Shown piece by piece: positions 1 through 8,085 of a stretch of DNA of 64,000 bases. The stretch is from positions 1 through 64,000 of the forward strand of contig NZ_QPJL01000006.1 of the NCBI RefSeq assembly GCF_003337565.1, read 5' to 3'. A model generated the notes under the pieces. That model did no database searches. It was given only the letters and a program-made list of their open reading frames with translations, and was not told where the DNA came from. Position 1 is the stretch's first letter. Every line of letters begins with the position of its first letter. The DNA comes from Paracoccus lutimaris. Lineage in GTDB: Bacteria > Pseudomonadota > Alphaproteobacteria > Rhodobacterales > Rhodobacteraceae. Both the position numbers and the translations under genes were made by a program.

Positions 1-115
1 CCCCAGCTGGTTCAAGCCGGGGCAAGGTTGCACATGGGTCAATTCTCAATGACAATTTCCGCTGTTGCCGGGTCAAATCTCAGTGGCAATCAACACTTCC
101 ACTGGTCCAGATGCA
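1..115. mobile_element. probable IS21-like element end, partial
   Basis: Two 21-bp direct repeats, 36-56 and 70-90, agree at 18 of 21 positions and lie 34 bp apart (core GGGTCAANTCTCANTGNCAAT). A weaker third copy begins near 104. Spaced multiple terminal repeats of this kind are typical of IS21-family ends, and similar repeat strings occur at IS21-like ends in alphaproteobacteria (from memory). The transposase genes would lie left of the window. The exact boundary is uncertain; a TGCA at 112-115 is a possible terminus. If right, the element inserted about 27 bp beyond the stop of ygfZ. Confidence 0.35.
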
Positions 116-142
116 GGTCGGCGACGACAAGAACCGTGCCTG

Positions 143-862
143 TCACGGGATGATGCGGGCCTCACCCGCGACCAGCCCATCGACCATGCGATCGAACCGC
201 ATCTGGGCGATGGCGCGGTTGCCCGATTGGGTGAACAGCGTCCCGGCCTCGCGCCCGTCGGGCATCAGGATCGGGGTGCCGACGGGGGCCGCCCCCTCGA
301 TCCCCAGGGTGACAAGGCCCTTTCGCAGCTCGGTCTTGTGCTTCATCCGGGCGGTGACCTCTTGCCCGACATAGCAGCCCTTGCGGAAATCGACGCCGTG
401 CAGGCGCTCGAACCCGGCCTCAAGGATAAAGGTCTCGTTCGGGATCAGCTCGATCAGCGATTCCGGGATGCAATGGGCGACACGGATGGCGTCGAAATCC
501 GTGCCGTCGTCTCTGGTCTCGGGGCCGTAAAGCCGCCAGCCAAGCGCCTGATGCCGGGGGTCGGTGATGGCGCCTTGTGGCGCGGGGCCGGTGCCGCGCG
601 AAACGCCCAGCGAAACCGGCTCAAGCGTGACGTTCGAGCGCAGCTTGTACATCGACAGCCGCCGGATCAGATCACCCGCCAGCCCCTCATCGACATCTAT
701 CAGCAGCCGCTCGCCATCGGGGATAAGCAGGAAATCGGCCAGATACTTGCCCTGCGGCGTCAAAAGCGCCGCCCAGCAGGGCGCATCGCCGACCTTGTTC
801 GTGACCAGCCCCTGCAGAAACGACACCCGGTCCGGTCCCGAAAGCGCAAGAATCCGTCGCAT
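143..862 (-). CDS. ygfZ: YgfZ/GcvT-type folate-binding protein (Fe-S cluster maintenance)
   Basis: A 239-residue protein of the YgfZ/CAF17 family, tetrahydrofolate-binding relatives of GcvT that support assembly or repair of certain [4Fe-4S] enzymes in the cytoplasm. The family hallmark K-G-C-Y-V-G-Q-E is present at about residues 162-169, and the N-terminal pattern (LSGPDRVSFLQGLVTN) is typical. The ATG at 862 overlaps the TGA of the upstream ABC gene by one base (TGATG), so the two are translationally coupled; a GTG at 865 directly before it is an alternative start. Function is by family; the link to the ABC exporter is only positional. Confidence 0.88.
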   Translation of the reverse strand: MRRILALSGPDRVSFLQGLVTNKVGDAPCWAALLTPQGKYLADFLLIPDGERLLIDVDEGLAGDLIRRLSMYKLRSNVTLEPVSLGVSRGTGPAPQGAITDPRHQALGWRLYGPETRDDGTDFDAIRVAHCIPESLIELIPNETFILEAGFERLHGVDFRKGCYVGQEVTARMKHKTELRKGLVTLGIEGAAPVGTPILMPDGREAGTLFTQSGNRAIAQMRFDRMVDGLVAGEARIIP

Positions 863-2604
863 CACTTGTCCCCGAATTGCAGCCGCACCAGCGCCGCATA
901 GACCCCGCCCTGCGCCATAAGCTGGTCATGATTGCCCTCTTCGACAACCCGCCCGGCCTCAAGGACGACGATCTTGTCGGCCTGCCGCACGGTCGAAAGC
1001 CTGTGCGCGATGACCAGCGTGGTGCGCCCGGCCGACAGCTCGTCCAGCGCCTCCTGGACCAGCCGTTCGCTTTGGGCGTCCAGCGCGCTGGTCGCCTCGT
1101 CCAGAAGCAGGATCGGCGCGTCGCGCAAGACGGCGCGGGCGATGGCCACGCGCTGGCGCTGCCCCCCCGACAGGGCCGAGCCGCGCGGGCCGGCGGGCGT
1201 GTCCAGCCCCTGCGGCAGGGCATCGGTGAAATCGGCGACATGGGCCGCGATGACCGCCCGGCGCAGCGCCGCATCGTCCTGATCGTGGCCCAGCAGGATA
1301 TTCTCGCGCAGGGTTTCGTCAAACAGCGCCGCATCCTGGCTGACGGTCGAGAACTGGTCGCGCAGCGTGGTCAGGCTGAATTCGCGCAAGGCCACGCCGC
1401 CCAGCGTAATCTGGCCGGAATCGGGGTCGATCATGCGCGTCAGCAGGTTGAAGACCGTGGATTTGCCGGCCCCCGAAGGGCCGACCAGCGCCGTGGTCTG
1501 CCCGGCCTCGGCGGTGAATGTCAGCCCGTTCAGCACCGGATGGCTGTCATAGGACAGCCGCACGTCGTCAAGCCGGATCGTCGTGTCGGGCGGCGGCGCT
1601 GTGCGCGGCCCCGAGGTGATCGCGGGCCGCATGTCCAGAACCGCATAGATCCGCTCAAGGCTGGCGGCGGCGATCTGCCATGTGCCCGCCAGACTGCCCA
1701 GCCGGCGCAGCGGCTGAAAGGCCAGCGCCATGGCGGTGAAAAAGGACATGAAGTCGCCGACCGTGCGCTCGCCCCGCGTGACCTCGGCGCCGCCAAGGGC
1801 CAGCACGCCCACAAAGCCCAGCCCGGTGACGATATCGACCAGCGCCGGCACCGTCGCGCCAATCGCCGACATCTTGATCTGGCCCTGCCGGATGCGGTCG
1901 ACGATCTGGGCGAAACGGCTGGTCTGGTAATCCTCCATCCGGTTCAGCTTGACGGCGTTGATGCCGTGCAGGACCTCATCCAGCCGGGTCGCGCGCTGGC
2001 TGGCGTTGACGCGGTTCTGCCGCATCTTGCGCCGGATATAGCGCTGCACCAGCACCGTGGGCAGGATCAGCAGCGGCGCGCCGATCAGCGCCGCCAGCGT
2101 CCAGCCCGGATCGACCGCAATCGCCACCCCGAACAGCGCGACCAAGGACACCACGTCCCGCCCCGCCCCCGAAATGAAGGTGGACCACACGCCCTGCACG
2201 GCGATGCTGTCGCCCTGCACCCGCTCGATCATCGCGCCGGGCGGGTTCTTCTGGAAAAAGCTGCTGTCCAGCGTCATGATATGGCGCAGCATGTCGATCT
2301 GCATCTTGGTGGACACCGCCAGCGACACCGAGGTCATCAGGCTGCGGTTGATCACGAAAGTCGCGGCGCGGATCAGGAACAGCGCAAAGATCACGCCGCC
2401 CACCCACCAGATCGCATCGGTATCGCCGCCGACAAAGACCCGGTCGAACAGCGGCTTCAGCATCCAGCTCAGCACACCCAGCGTCGAGCCCTCGATGACC
2501 AGAAAAAACAGCGCCAGCAGGATGCGCGCCCAATAGGGGTTCAGATAGTCGCGCCACATGCGGGCGAACAGATTGGCCGTCTTTTCTAGTCGTTCCGCCA
2601 TCAT
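862..2604 (-). CDS. ABC transporter, fused permease and ATPase (MsbA/exporter type)
   Basis: A 580-residue half-transporter: an N-terminal transmembrane domain of about six helices (about residues 20-320), then an ATPase domain. The Walker A GPSGAGKST lies near residue 370, the signature LSGGQRQR near 475, and the Walker B ILLLDEAT follows. This architecture is that of homodimeric exporters such as MsbA and multidrug or lipid exporters. The substrate cannot be told from sequence. The start was set at the ATG at 2604, with GGGGAC just upstream and another ATG at 2601. An in-frame extension to 2835 is rejected because it is low-complexity and runs into the divergent gene. Confidence 0.85.
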   Translation of the reverse strand: MMAERLEKTANLFARMWRDYLNPYWARILLALFFLVIEGSTLGVLSWMLKPLFDRVFVGGDTDAIWWVGGVIFALFLIRAATFVINRSLMTSVSLAVSTKMQIDMLRHIMTLDSSFFQKNPPGAMIERVQGDSIAVQGVWSTFISGAGRDVVSLVALFGVAIAVDPGWTLAALIGAPLLILPTVLVQRYIRRKMRQNRVNASQRATRLDEVLHGINAVKLNRMEDYQTSRFAQIVDRIRQGQIKMSAIGATVPALVDIVTGLGFVGVLALGGAEVTRGERTVGDFMSFFTAMALAFQPLRRLGSLAGTWQIAAASLERIYAVLDMRPAITSGPRTAPPPDTTIRLDDVRLSYDSHPVLNGLTFTAEAGQTTALVGPSGAGKSTVFNLLTRMIDPDSGQITLGGVALREFSLTTLRDQFSTVSQDAALFDETLRENILLGHDQDDAALRRAVIAAHVADFTDALPQGLDTPAGPRGSALSGGQRQRVAIARAVLRDAPILLLDEATSALDAQSERLVQEALDELSAGRTTLVIAHRLSTVRQADKIVVLEAGRVVEEGNHDQLMAQGGVYAALVRLQFGDK

Positions 2605-2737
2605 GTCCCCGATACCCGGTCTGGCAAAAAGGGATAAGCCGCATGGGCCGCCGGGGCAAGCGGCTAGGATGCCTGCGTGACGTTGACCTTCCTCGGGGGG
2701 CGTCCTACCGATGGCGCGAGGACATAAGGTTTTTCGC

Positions 2738-3910
2738 ATGAGCTTCGCCCAGGGCCACCCCGTCATCGCCATTCCCGGCCCCTCGCCGACGCCTGATCGG
2801 GTGCTGCGCGCCATGCATCGCGCCTCGCCCGACATCTATGGCGAGGCGATCGCCGTGGAAAACCGCGCCATGATCGCCGGGCTCAAGCGGCTGGCCGGCA
2901 CCTCGGCGCATCTGGCGGTCTATATCGGCAATGGCCATGCCGGGTGGGAGGCCGCAAATACCAACCTGCTGAACCGGGGCGATCACGCTTTGGTGCTGAC
3001 CTCTGGCCATTTCGGGCGCGCCTGGGCGGGGTCCGCCCGCGCGCTTGGCATTTCGGTCGAAGAGCTGGATTTCGGCGCCGCCCCCCCCGATCCGCAGCGT
3101 CTGACCGAGCGGCTGGCCGAGGACCGCGAAGGCCGGATCACCGCCGTTCTGGTCTGCCAGGTCGATACCGCCAGCTCGGCCCGCGCCGATATCCCGGCGC
3201 TGCGGCGGGCCATGGGCGATCACCCGGCATTCTTCTGCGTCGATGCCATTGCCTCGCTGGGCTGCGAGCCGATGCATATGGACGATTGGGGCGTCGATCT
3301 GCTGGTCTCGGCCAGCCAGAAGGGGCTGATGACCCCGCCCGGCATGGCCTTTGTCTGGGTCTCCGAACGGCTGCGGGCGCGGGGGCGGACCGATCTGGCC
3401 ACGCCCTATTGGGACTGGGCGCCCCGGACCGAGGCGCAGGAATTGTGGCAATATTGGGGCGGTACGCCGCCAGTCCAGCATGTCTATGGCATGAACGAGG
3501 CCCTGCGCATGCTGCTGGACGAGGAAACCCTGCCCCGCGCCTGGGCCCGGCATGAGGGGCTGGCCCGCGCGACCTGGGCCGCGCTTGAGGCATGGGGTCA
3601 GGGCGGCACCGGCATCGCGCCGGTGCAGGCCGTCCCGGCGGCGCGCGCACGCGCGGTCACCGCCGCGATCCTGCCCGGCGCCGCGCGGCTGCGGGCATGG
3701 ACCGCCACTGAGGCCGGCGTCACGCTGGGCATCGGCCTTGGCGCGGCGGATCCCGACAACGCGCTGCGCATAGCCCATATGGGCTATGCCAATGCCCCCC
3801 AGCTTCTGGGCACGCTGGCGGTGATCGAGGCCGGGATGACCGCGCTTGGCATCCCGCATGGGCCGGGCGCGCTGGACGCGGCGGCGCGGGTGATTTCCGG
3901 CGCAAGCTAG
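2738..3910 (+). CDS. class V aminotransferase (alanine/serine-glyoxylate type)
   Basis: A 390-residue PLP enzyme of aminotransferase class V. The fold-type I lysine is in S-A-S-Q-K-G-L-M-T-P-P-G (about residue 200), preceded by the conserved CVDAIASLGCEP. It resembles alanine-glyoxylate, serine-glyoxylate and serine-pyruvate aminotransferases, which move an amino group between small amino acids and glyoxylate or pyruvate; the exact pair cannot be chosen from sequence. The ATG at 2738 is preferred over the in-frame ATG at 2711 because AAGG sits at proper spacing before it and family members begin near this point. It diverges from the ABC exporter across 133 bp. Confidence 0.8.
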   Translation: MSFAQGHPVIAIPGPSPTPDRVLRAMHRASPDIYGEAIAVENRAMIAGLKRLAGTSAHLAVYIGNGHAGWEAANTNLLNRGDHALVLTSGHFGRAWAGSARALGISVEELDFGAAPPDPQRLTERLAEDREGRITAVLVCQVDTASSARADIPALRRAMGDHPAFFCVDAIASLGCEPMHMDDWGVDLLVSASQKGLMTPPGMAFVWVSERLRARGRTDLATPYWDWAPRTEAQELWQYWGGTPPVQHVYGMNEALRMLLDEETLPRAWARHEGLARATWAALEAWGQGGTGIAPVQAVPAARARAVTAAILPGAARLRAWTATEAGVTLGIGLGAADPDNALRIAHMGYANAPQLLGTLAVIEAGMTALGIPHGPGALDAAARVISGAS

Positions 3911-3969
3911 GGCGAACTGGAACGCCCTTCGTCGCCCTTGCGGCTCTCCGCGCATCGCCTTGCGAATAG

Positions 3970-3998
3970 TTGACAATTTTACATTGGTGCTGGATACA
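3970..3998 (+). promoter_or_regulatory. sigma-70-like promoter for exbB-exbD-tonB
   Basis: TTGACA at 3970-3975 and GATACA at 3993-3998 are separated by 17 bp, close to consensus. They lie about 100 bp before the exbB ATG at 4100, leaving a leader of roughly 95 nt. I found no convincing Fur, Irr or RirA box by eye. Confidence 0.55.
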
Positions 3999-4099
3999 GA
4001 CCCGACACGAGCCGCATCAAGGCAGGCGCGCGATATCGCGTAACGCCCTGTTTTCTGTTTTGCGGCTTCAGGCGAATCTGTGGAAACATAGGAACCAGC

Positions 4100-5098
4100 A
4101 TGAATTTTCTGTCGCGCCTTCGCGCCGGGACAACCGTGACGCTTGCCTGCCTGCTGCTCTCTGCGCCCGTCGGCGCCCAAGAGACCGGCGCGACCGCTTC
4201 AGCCCCCGCGCCGCAGCCCGCCGAACCGGTTGCCACGACGCCCGCACCCGCCTTGCCCACCGCGACCGCGACCGCACCGGCCGGGACTGCCGCACCCGTC
4301 GTCACGGTCCCTGCCCCGGCGGAACCTGCCGCCATTCCCGGCGCCAGCCTTCTGCCGCAATCGGTTCAGGATGCTTTGGCACCGATGGTGCGCGACCCGA
4401 ATCTGCCGCATGACCTGTCGCCGATGGGCATGTTCCTGGCCGCCGACTGGGTGGTCAAGGCGGTGATGATCGGTCTGGCCTTTGCCTCGGTCATCACCTG
4501 GACCGTGCTGATCGTGAAGGTGCTTGAGCTGCTCGGCGCCTCGCACCGGGCAAGGATTGGCATCCGCCGGGTCGAGGACGCCCCCAGCCTGCCCGCCGCA
4601 CTGGCCGCCAGCCGCGACCGCAGCGATCCGGTCTCGCGCATGGTGCGCGCCGCCGCCGGTGAATATGACCGCTCGGCCGCCGCGCTGGATCAGGCCGGCG
4701 ATACCGGCGTCAAGGAACGGGTCGATTCGCATCTGGAACGTATCGAGGCCGGTGCCGGCCGGCGCATGAGCCGGGGCACCGGGGTTCTGGCCACCATCGG
4801 CTCGACCGCGCCTTTTGTGGGGCTGTTCGGCACCGTCTGGGGCATCATGAACAGCTTTATCGGCATTTCCGAGGCCCAGACCACCAACCTCGCCGTCGTC
4901 GCCCCCGGCATCGCCGAGGCGCTGCTGGCCACCGCCATCGGCCTGATCGCGGCCATCCCGGCGGTGGTGATCTACAACGTCTTTGCCCGCGCCATCACCG
5001 GCTACCGCCTGCGTCTGGCCGAGGCCGCCGCCGGCATCCGCCGCTTGGTCAGCCGCGATCTGGATTTCCGCGGCTCGGCGCAAGTTCCGGGGGAATAG
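4100..5098 (+). CDS. exbB: ExbB, proton channel subunit of the TonB system
   Basis: A 332-residue MotA/TolQ/ExbB-family inner-membrane protein that, with ExbD, uses the proton gradient to energise TonB. It has a cleavable-looking signal peptide (about residues 1-26, ending PVGAQ), a long Ala/Pro-rich periplasmic stretch (about 30-75), a first membrane helix, a cytoplasmic loop, and the diagnostic block STAPFVGLFGTVWGIMNSF before the last two helices. The signal-peptide form of ExbB is known in proteobacteria. It is first in a tight exbB-exbD-tonB operon (3-bp gap, then 4-base overlap). No TonB-dependent receptor or siderophore gene lies beside it. Confidence 0.92.
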   Translation: MNFLSRLRAGTTVTLACLLLSAPVGAQETGATASAPAPQPAEPVATTPAPALPTATATAPAGTAAPVVTVPAPAEPAAIPGASLLPQSVQDALAPMVRDPNLPHDLSPMGMFLAADWVVKAVMIGLAFASVITWTVLIVKVLELLGASHRARIGIRRVEDAPSLPAALAASRDRSDPVSRMVRAAAGEYDRSAAALDQAGDTGVKERVDSHLERIEAGAGRRMSRGTGVLATIGSTAPFVGLFGTVWGIMNSFIGISEAQTTNLAVVAPGIAEALLATAIGLIAAIPAVVIYNVFARAITGYRLRLAEAAAGIRRLVSRDLDFRGSAQVPGE

Positions 5099-5101
5099 GC
5101 C

Positions 5102-5602
5102 ATGGCCGGCGGCATCCGCGACAACCTTGGCGACGATCTGGCCGAGAATCATGAAATCAATGTCACGCCCTTTATCGACGTCATGCTGGTCCTGCTGATC
5201 ATCTTCATGGTGGCGGCGCCCCTGGCGACGGTCGATGTGAACGTGGACCTGCCGGTCTCGAACGCGACACCGGCCAAGCGCCCCGATCAGCCGGTCTATG
5301 TCACCGTCAAGCCCGACCTGACGCTGGCTTTGGGCAATGAGGACATCCCCGCGGGCCAGCTGGCCGAGGCGCTGGCCCACGCCACCAATGGCGACCGCGA
5401 GCAGCGCATCTTCCTGCGCGCCGATGCGGCCGTGACCTATGGCGACCTGATGGGGGTCATGAACAGCCTGCGCGAGACCGGATACCTGAAGATCGCGCTG
5501 GTCGGGCTTGAGGCCGCGCCCGCGCCCGAAACGCCCGCCGATGCCGCAGCCATCCCCGGAACGGCGACGACGCCGGCCCCGGTCGCGGGCAGCGCGCCAT
5601 GA
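5102..5602 (+). CDS. exbD: ExbD, TonB-system accessory protein
   Basis: A 166-residue ExbD/TolR-family protein. A short cytoplasmic N-terminus leads into the conserved helix beginning INVTPFIDVMLVLLIIFMVA (about residues 18-37), whose Asp carries protons. A periplasmic ExbD domain follows, then an Ala/Pro-rich tail from about residue 140 that is longer than usual. It starts three bases after the exbB stop, and its TGA overlaps the tonB ATG (ATGA). A second ExbD-type gene, tolR, is at 46745-47203; the two are told apart by their partners. Confidence 0.92.
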   Translation: MAGGIRDNLGDDLAENHEINVTPFIDVMLVLLIIFMVAAPLATVDVNVDLPVSNATPAKRPDQPVYVTVKPDLTLALGNEDIPAGQLAEALAHATNGDREQRIFLRADAAVTYGDLMGVMNSLRETGYLKIALVGLEAAPAPETPADAAAIPGTATTPAPVAGSAP

Positions 5603-6471
5603 GCCGGCGCAGGGCATGGCTGGCCACCGGCGCGCTTTGGTGCGGTGCCGCGACCATTGCTTTGGCCGCCCATATCGGCGGCGGGGTCTGGGCAAGCCGC
5701 ATGGCGCAGGCCGCGGCCCCGCCGGGCCTGCCCGATCCGATCTTCATCGAGCTGGCGCCGATGCCCACTGCCGCCGCACCCACAGACGAGGTCGAGCAGG
5801 AAGAACAGGAGGAAGCCCAGCCGGAACCGGAGCCAGAGCCTGAGCCTGAGCCTGAGCCTGAACCCGAGCAGGCCCCCGAAGAGCAGATCACCGATCTGCC
5901 TCTGCCCGAGCTAGCGCCGCTGCCGGACATGAATTCGCTGTTCCCGCCGCCCCCCGATGCGGTAGTGCTGCAGAAATCCACCCGCCCCAAAGAGCGCCCC
6001 GAACCGCCCAAGGAAGAGCTGGCCGAAGCCCCGCGCGAGAAAAAGCCCGAAAAAGAACCCGAGCCCAAGAAGAAACGCGAGAAGAAGGCCGAAGAGGCCC
6101 AACCCTCGCGCAAGGCCACGACCCAACTCAAGGCGCCCAAGGGCGAGCGGACCGCCGCACCGCAGGCGCAGGCCGGCGCCCCCAGCAAGAAGCAGGTGGC
6201 AAGCTGGCAGTCCAAGGTGAATGCGACGGTCGCCCGGCACATGAAGCGCGCCCAATCCAAACTGTCCGGGCGCGGCTCGGTCACGGTCAATATCCGCTTC
6301 AGCATCGACGCCAGCGGCCGGGTCAGCAGTGCGGGGCTGGCCGGCTCGACCGGGAATGCCAGGAACGATGCGGTGCTGAACCGTCAGGCCGCCAGCCTGC
6401 CGCGCCTGCCGACGCCGCCCTCGGGCAGATCGACGACGCTGACCCTGCCGGTGAAGGTGCAGCTGCGCTGA
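5599..6471 (+). CDS. tonB: TonB-type energy transducer
   Basis: A 290-residue periplasm-spanning protein. It has an N-terminal membrane anchor (about residues 5-35), an acidic Pro/Glu spacer containing repeated E-P dipeptides (about 72-92), a Lys/Glu/Pro-rich segment (about 125-165) and a C-terminal TonB domain (about 205-290) with VTVNIRFSIDASGRVSSAGL. Such proteins transmit force from ExbBD to outer-membrane receptors. The ATG lies in the exbD stop (ATGA). The E-P run is encoded by a perfect hexanucleotide repeat that could change length in frame. TonB and TolA C-termini are related, but the exbBD context supports TonB. Confidence 0.88.
   Translation: MSRRRAWLATGALWCGAATIALAAHIGGGVWASRMAQAAAPPGLPDPIFIELAPMPTAAAPTDEVEQEEQEEAQPEPEPEPEPEPEPEPEQAPEEQITDLPLPELAPLPDMNSLFPPPPDAVVLQKSTRPKERPEPPKEELAEAPREKKPEKEPEPKKKREKKAEEAQPSRKATTQLKAPKGERTAAPQAQAGAPSKKQVASWQSKVNATVARHMKRAQSKLSGRGSVTVNIRFSIDASGRVSSAGLAGSTGNARNDAVLNRQAASLPRLPTPPSGRSTTLTLPVKVQLR
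5836..5859 (+). repeat. GAGCCT hexanucleotide tandem repeat in tonB
   Basis: Four perfect copies of GAGCCT, flanked by degenerate GAACCG/GAGCCA/GAACCC units, encode the alternating Glu-Pro spacer of TonB. Slippage would add or remove Glu-Pro pairs without a frameshift. Confidence 0.85.
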
Positions 6472-6492
6472 GCAGGCATAAGGCCCGGCCCG

Positions 6493-6515
6493 CGCGGTGA
6501 TCCGTGATCAGCGCG
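6493..6515. terminator. hairpin between convergent tonB and CNNM gene
   Basis: Arms CGCGGTGATC and GATCAGCGCG pair through a 3-nt loop with one G-G mismatch. The hairpin lies just after the tonB stop and overlaps the last codons of the opposing gene. It has no T-run, so termination is only suggested. Confidence 0.35.
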
Positions 6516-7785
6516 GCAGGCGGCTGACCAAAAGCTTGTCGATGCGGCGGCCGTCAAGGTCCACGACCTCGATCCGCCAGCCCTGCCAGTTCACATGGTC
6601 ACCCACCTGCGGCAACCGCCCGGTCAGGTCCAGAACCAGCCCGGCGGCGGTGGAATAGTCGTGATCCTCGGGCAGGGGCGCGGACAGGCGGTCGGCGAAC
6701 TCATCCGCCGGCATCCAGCCCGCGACCAGCATGCTGCCGTCGTCGCGCTCGACGACCTTGGGTTCGTCATCGTCCCAGCCGACGAATTCGCCGGTGATCG
6801 CCTCAAGCACGTCCATGGGCGTCACCACGCCCTCGAAATGGCCGTATTCGTCATAGACCAGCAGCATCTGCCCCGGCGAGGCGCGCAGCCGGGCGATGAC
6901 CTCGGGGGCGTCCATGGTCTCGGGGATGATCGGGGCGGGCTGCATGACATTGCGCAGGTCGAACGAGGCGCTGCGGCTTTGCGACAGCAGATCGACGCTG
7001 GCCACGACGCCGATCAGATTGTTGGGGTCGCCATCGCCGACCGGCAGCCGGGTGCGGCGGCTGTCGCGGAACTTGCGCGCCACCACCTGCCAGCTGTCGG
7101 CGACATCCAGCACCTCGATGTCCCGGCGCGAGGTCATCAGCCGCCGCGCGCTGCGGTCGGCGATGCGCATGACCCCGGCGATCATCTCGGTTTCGGCGCG
7201 GTGCATGACGCCAGCGGTTTCGGCCTCGGAAATCACCAGCCGGATTTCCTCGTCGCTGATCGATTGCTTGTCGTCGCCCGATTGGCCCAAAAGCGCCAGA
7301 ACCAGTTTGCCCGACCGGTCCAGAAGCCAGACCAGCGGCGCCGCCACGCGCGAAACCCCCAGCATCAGCGGCGCCACGCGGGCGGCCACGCGTTCGGGCG
7401 CGCGCAAAGCCAGCTGCTTGGGAACCAGCTCGCCCACGATCAGCGACAGATAGGTGATGACGACGACCACGCCGCCCATGCCCAAGGGCTGCGCCAGCGT
7501 CGCCGGAACGCCCAGTCCCGGCAGGGCGGCGGCCAGCCGCGCGCCCAGCGTCGCGCCCGAGAACGCGCCCGACAGCACGCCGACCAGCGTGATCCCGATC
7601 TGGACCGAGGACAGGAAGCGCCCCGGCTGTTCGGCCAGGCGCAGGGCGATGGTCGCGCCGTGATCGCCGCGTTCGGCCGCCACCTTCAGCCGCGCCGGCC
7701 GGGCCGAGACGATGGCCATTTCCGACATGGCCAACAGCCCGTTCACAAGGATCAGGACCAGAACGATCGCAATTTCAAACCACAT
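6508..7785 (-). CDS. CNNM/CorC-family membrane protein with CBS domains
   Basis: A 425-residue protein with a DUF21/CNNM transmembrane domain (about residues 1-185, opening with IAIVLVLILVNGLLAMSEMA), a CBS-domain pair (about 205-330) and a C-terminal CorC/HlyC domain (about 345-425). Family members are often labelled hemolysin; several are linked to Mg2+ or Co2+ efflux, so a divalent-cation transport role is likelier than haemolysis. A good minus-strand promoter lies at 7909-7936. The gene is convergent with tonB. Family assignment is firm; the ion is not. Confidence 0.85.
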   Translation of the reverse strand: MWFEIAIVLVLILVNGLLAMSEMAIVSARPARLKVAAERGDHGATIALRLAEQPGRFLSSVQIGITLVGVLSGAFSGATLGARLAAALPGLGVPATLAQPLGMGGVVVVITYLSLIVGELVPKQLALRAPERVAARVAPLMLGVSRVAAPLVWLLDRSGKLVLALLGQSGDDKQSISDEEIRLVISEAETAGVMHRAETEMIAGVMRIADRSARRLMTSRRDIEVLDVADSWQVVARKFRDSRRTRLPVGDGDPNNLIGVVASVDLLSQSRSASFDLRNVMQPAPIIPETMDAPEVIARLRASPGQMLLVYDEYGHFEGVVTPMDVLEAITGEFVGWDDDEPKVVERDDGSMLVAGWMPADEFADRLSAPLPEDHDYSTAAGLVLDLTGRLPQVGDHVNWQGWRIEVVDLDGRRIDKLLVSRLPR

Positions 7786-8085
7786 CGGGCGGACTCTGAA
7801 AGAAGGGGAAAAATGCCTCGGCCAGCGCGCCGCACCGGGGCGCCCTGCTTGCGGGAATGTCGTCGATCATGCGGGTATCGGCAGGATGCTCCGGCTGGGT
7901 CATGCGCCAATATAGACGTGTCGCCAGCCATGGCAATCGCCGCGGCCGCATATCGGGCCGTGCCGCCAGCGGGCAATGGCGCAACAATATACGACTTTAT
8001 GATTGGTTTTCAGAAATAAACCATGCATTTGCGCGTCTTTGCCTGCTATTCAGACATATTCTTGCCGAGTAGATGTGTAAAGCCG
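7786..8085. other. 300-bp divergent intergenic region
   Basis: This gap between the CNNM gene (-) and the patatin gene (+) holds a minus-strand promoter (7909-7936) and a possible 42-codon minus-strand reading frame (7775-7903) beginning where transcription should start. The right third, 7985-8060, is clearly AT-richer than the neighbourhood and probably carries the patatin promoter, but no convincing -35/-10 pair was found there. No RNA gene was recognised. Confidence 0.5.
7909..7936 (-). promoter_or_regulatory. sigma-70-like promoter for the CNNM gene
   Basis: Read on the minus strand, TTGCCA (7936-7931) and TATATT (7914-7909) are 16 bp apart, each one base from consensus. The predicted start, about 7902, coincides with an ATG at 7903-7901 of a 42-codon frame, so the transcript may begin at a start codon. 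Confidence 0.5.

Noticed and set aside
2605..2835. N-terminal extension of the ABC exporter
   Set aside because: The added residues are not membrane-like, overlap the start of the divergent aminotransferase gene, and lack a ribosome site as good as that at 2604.
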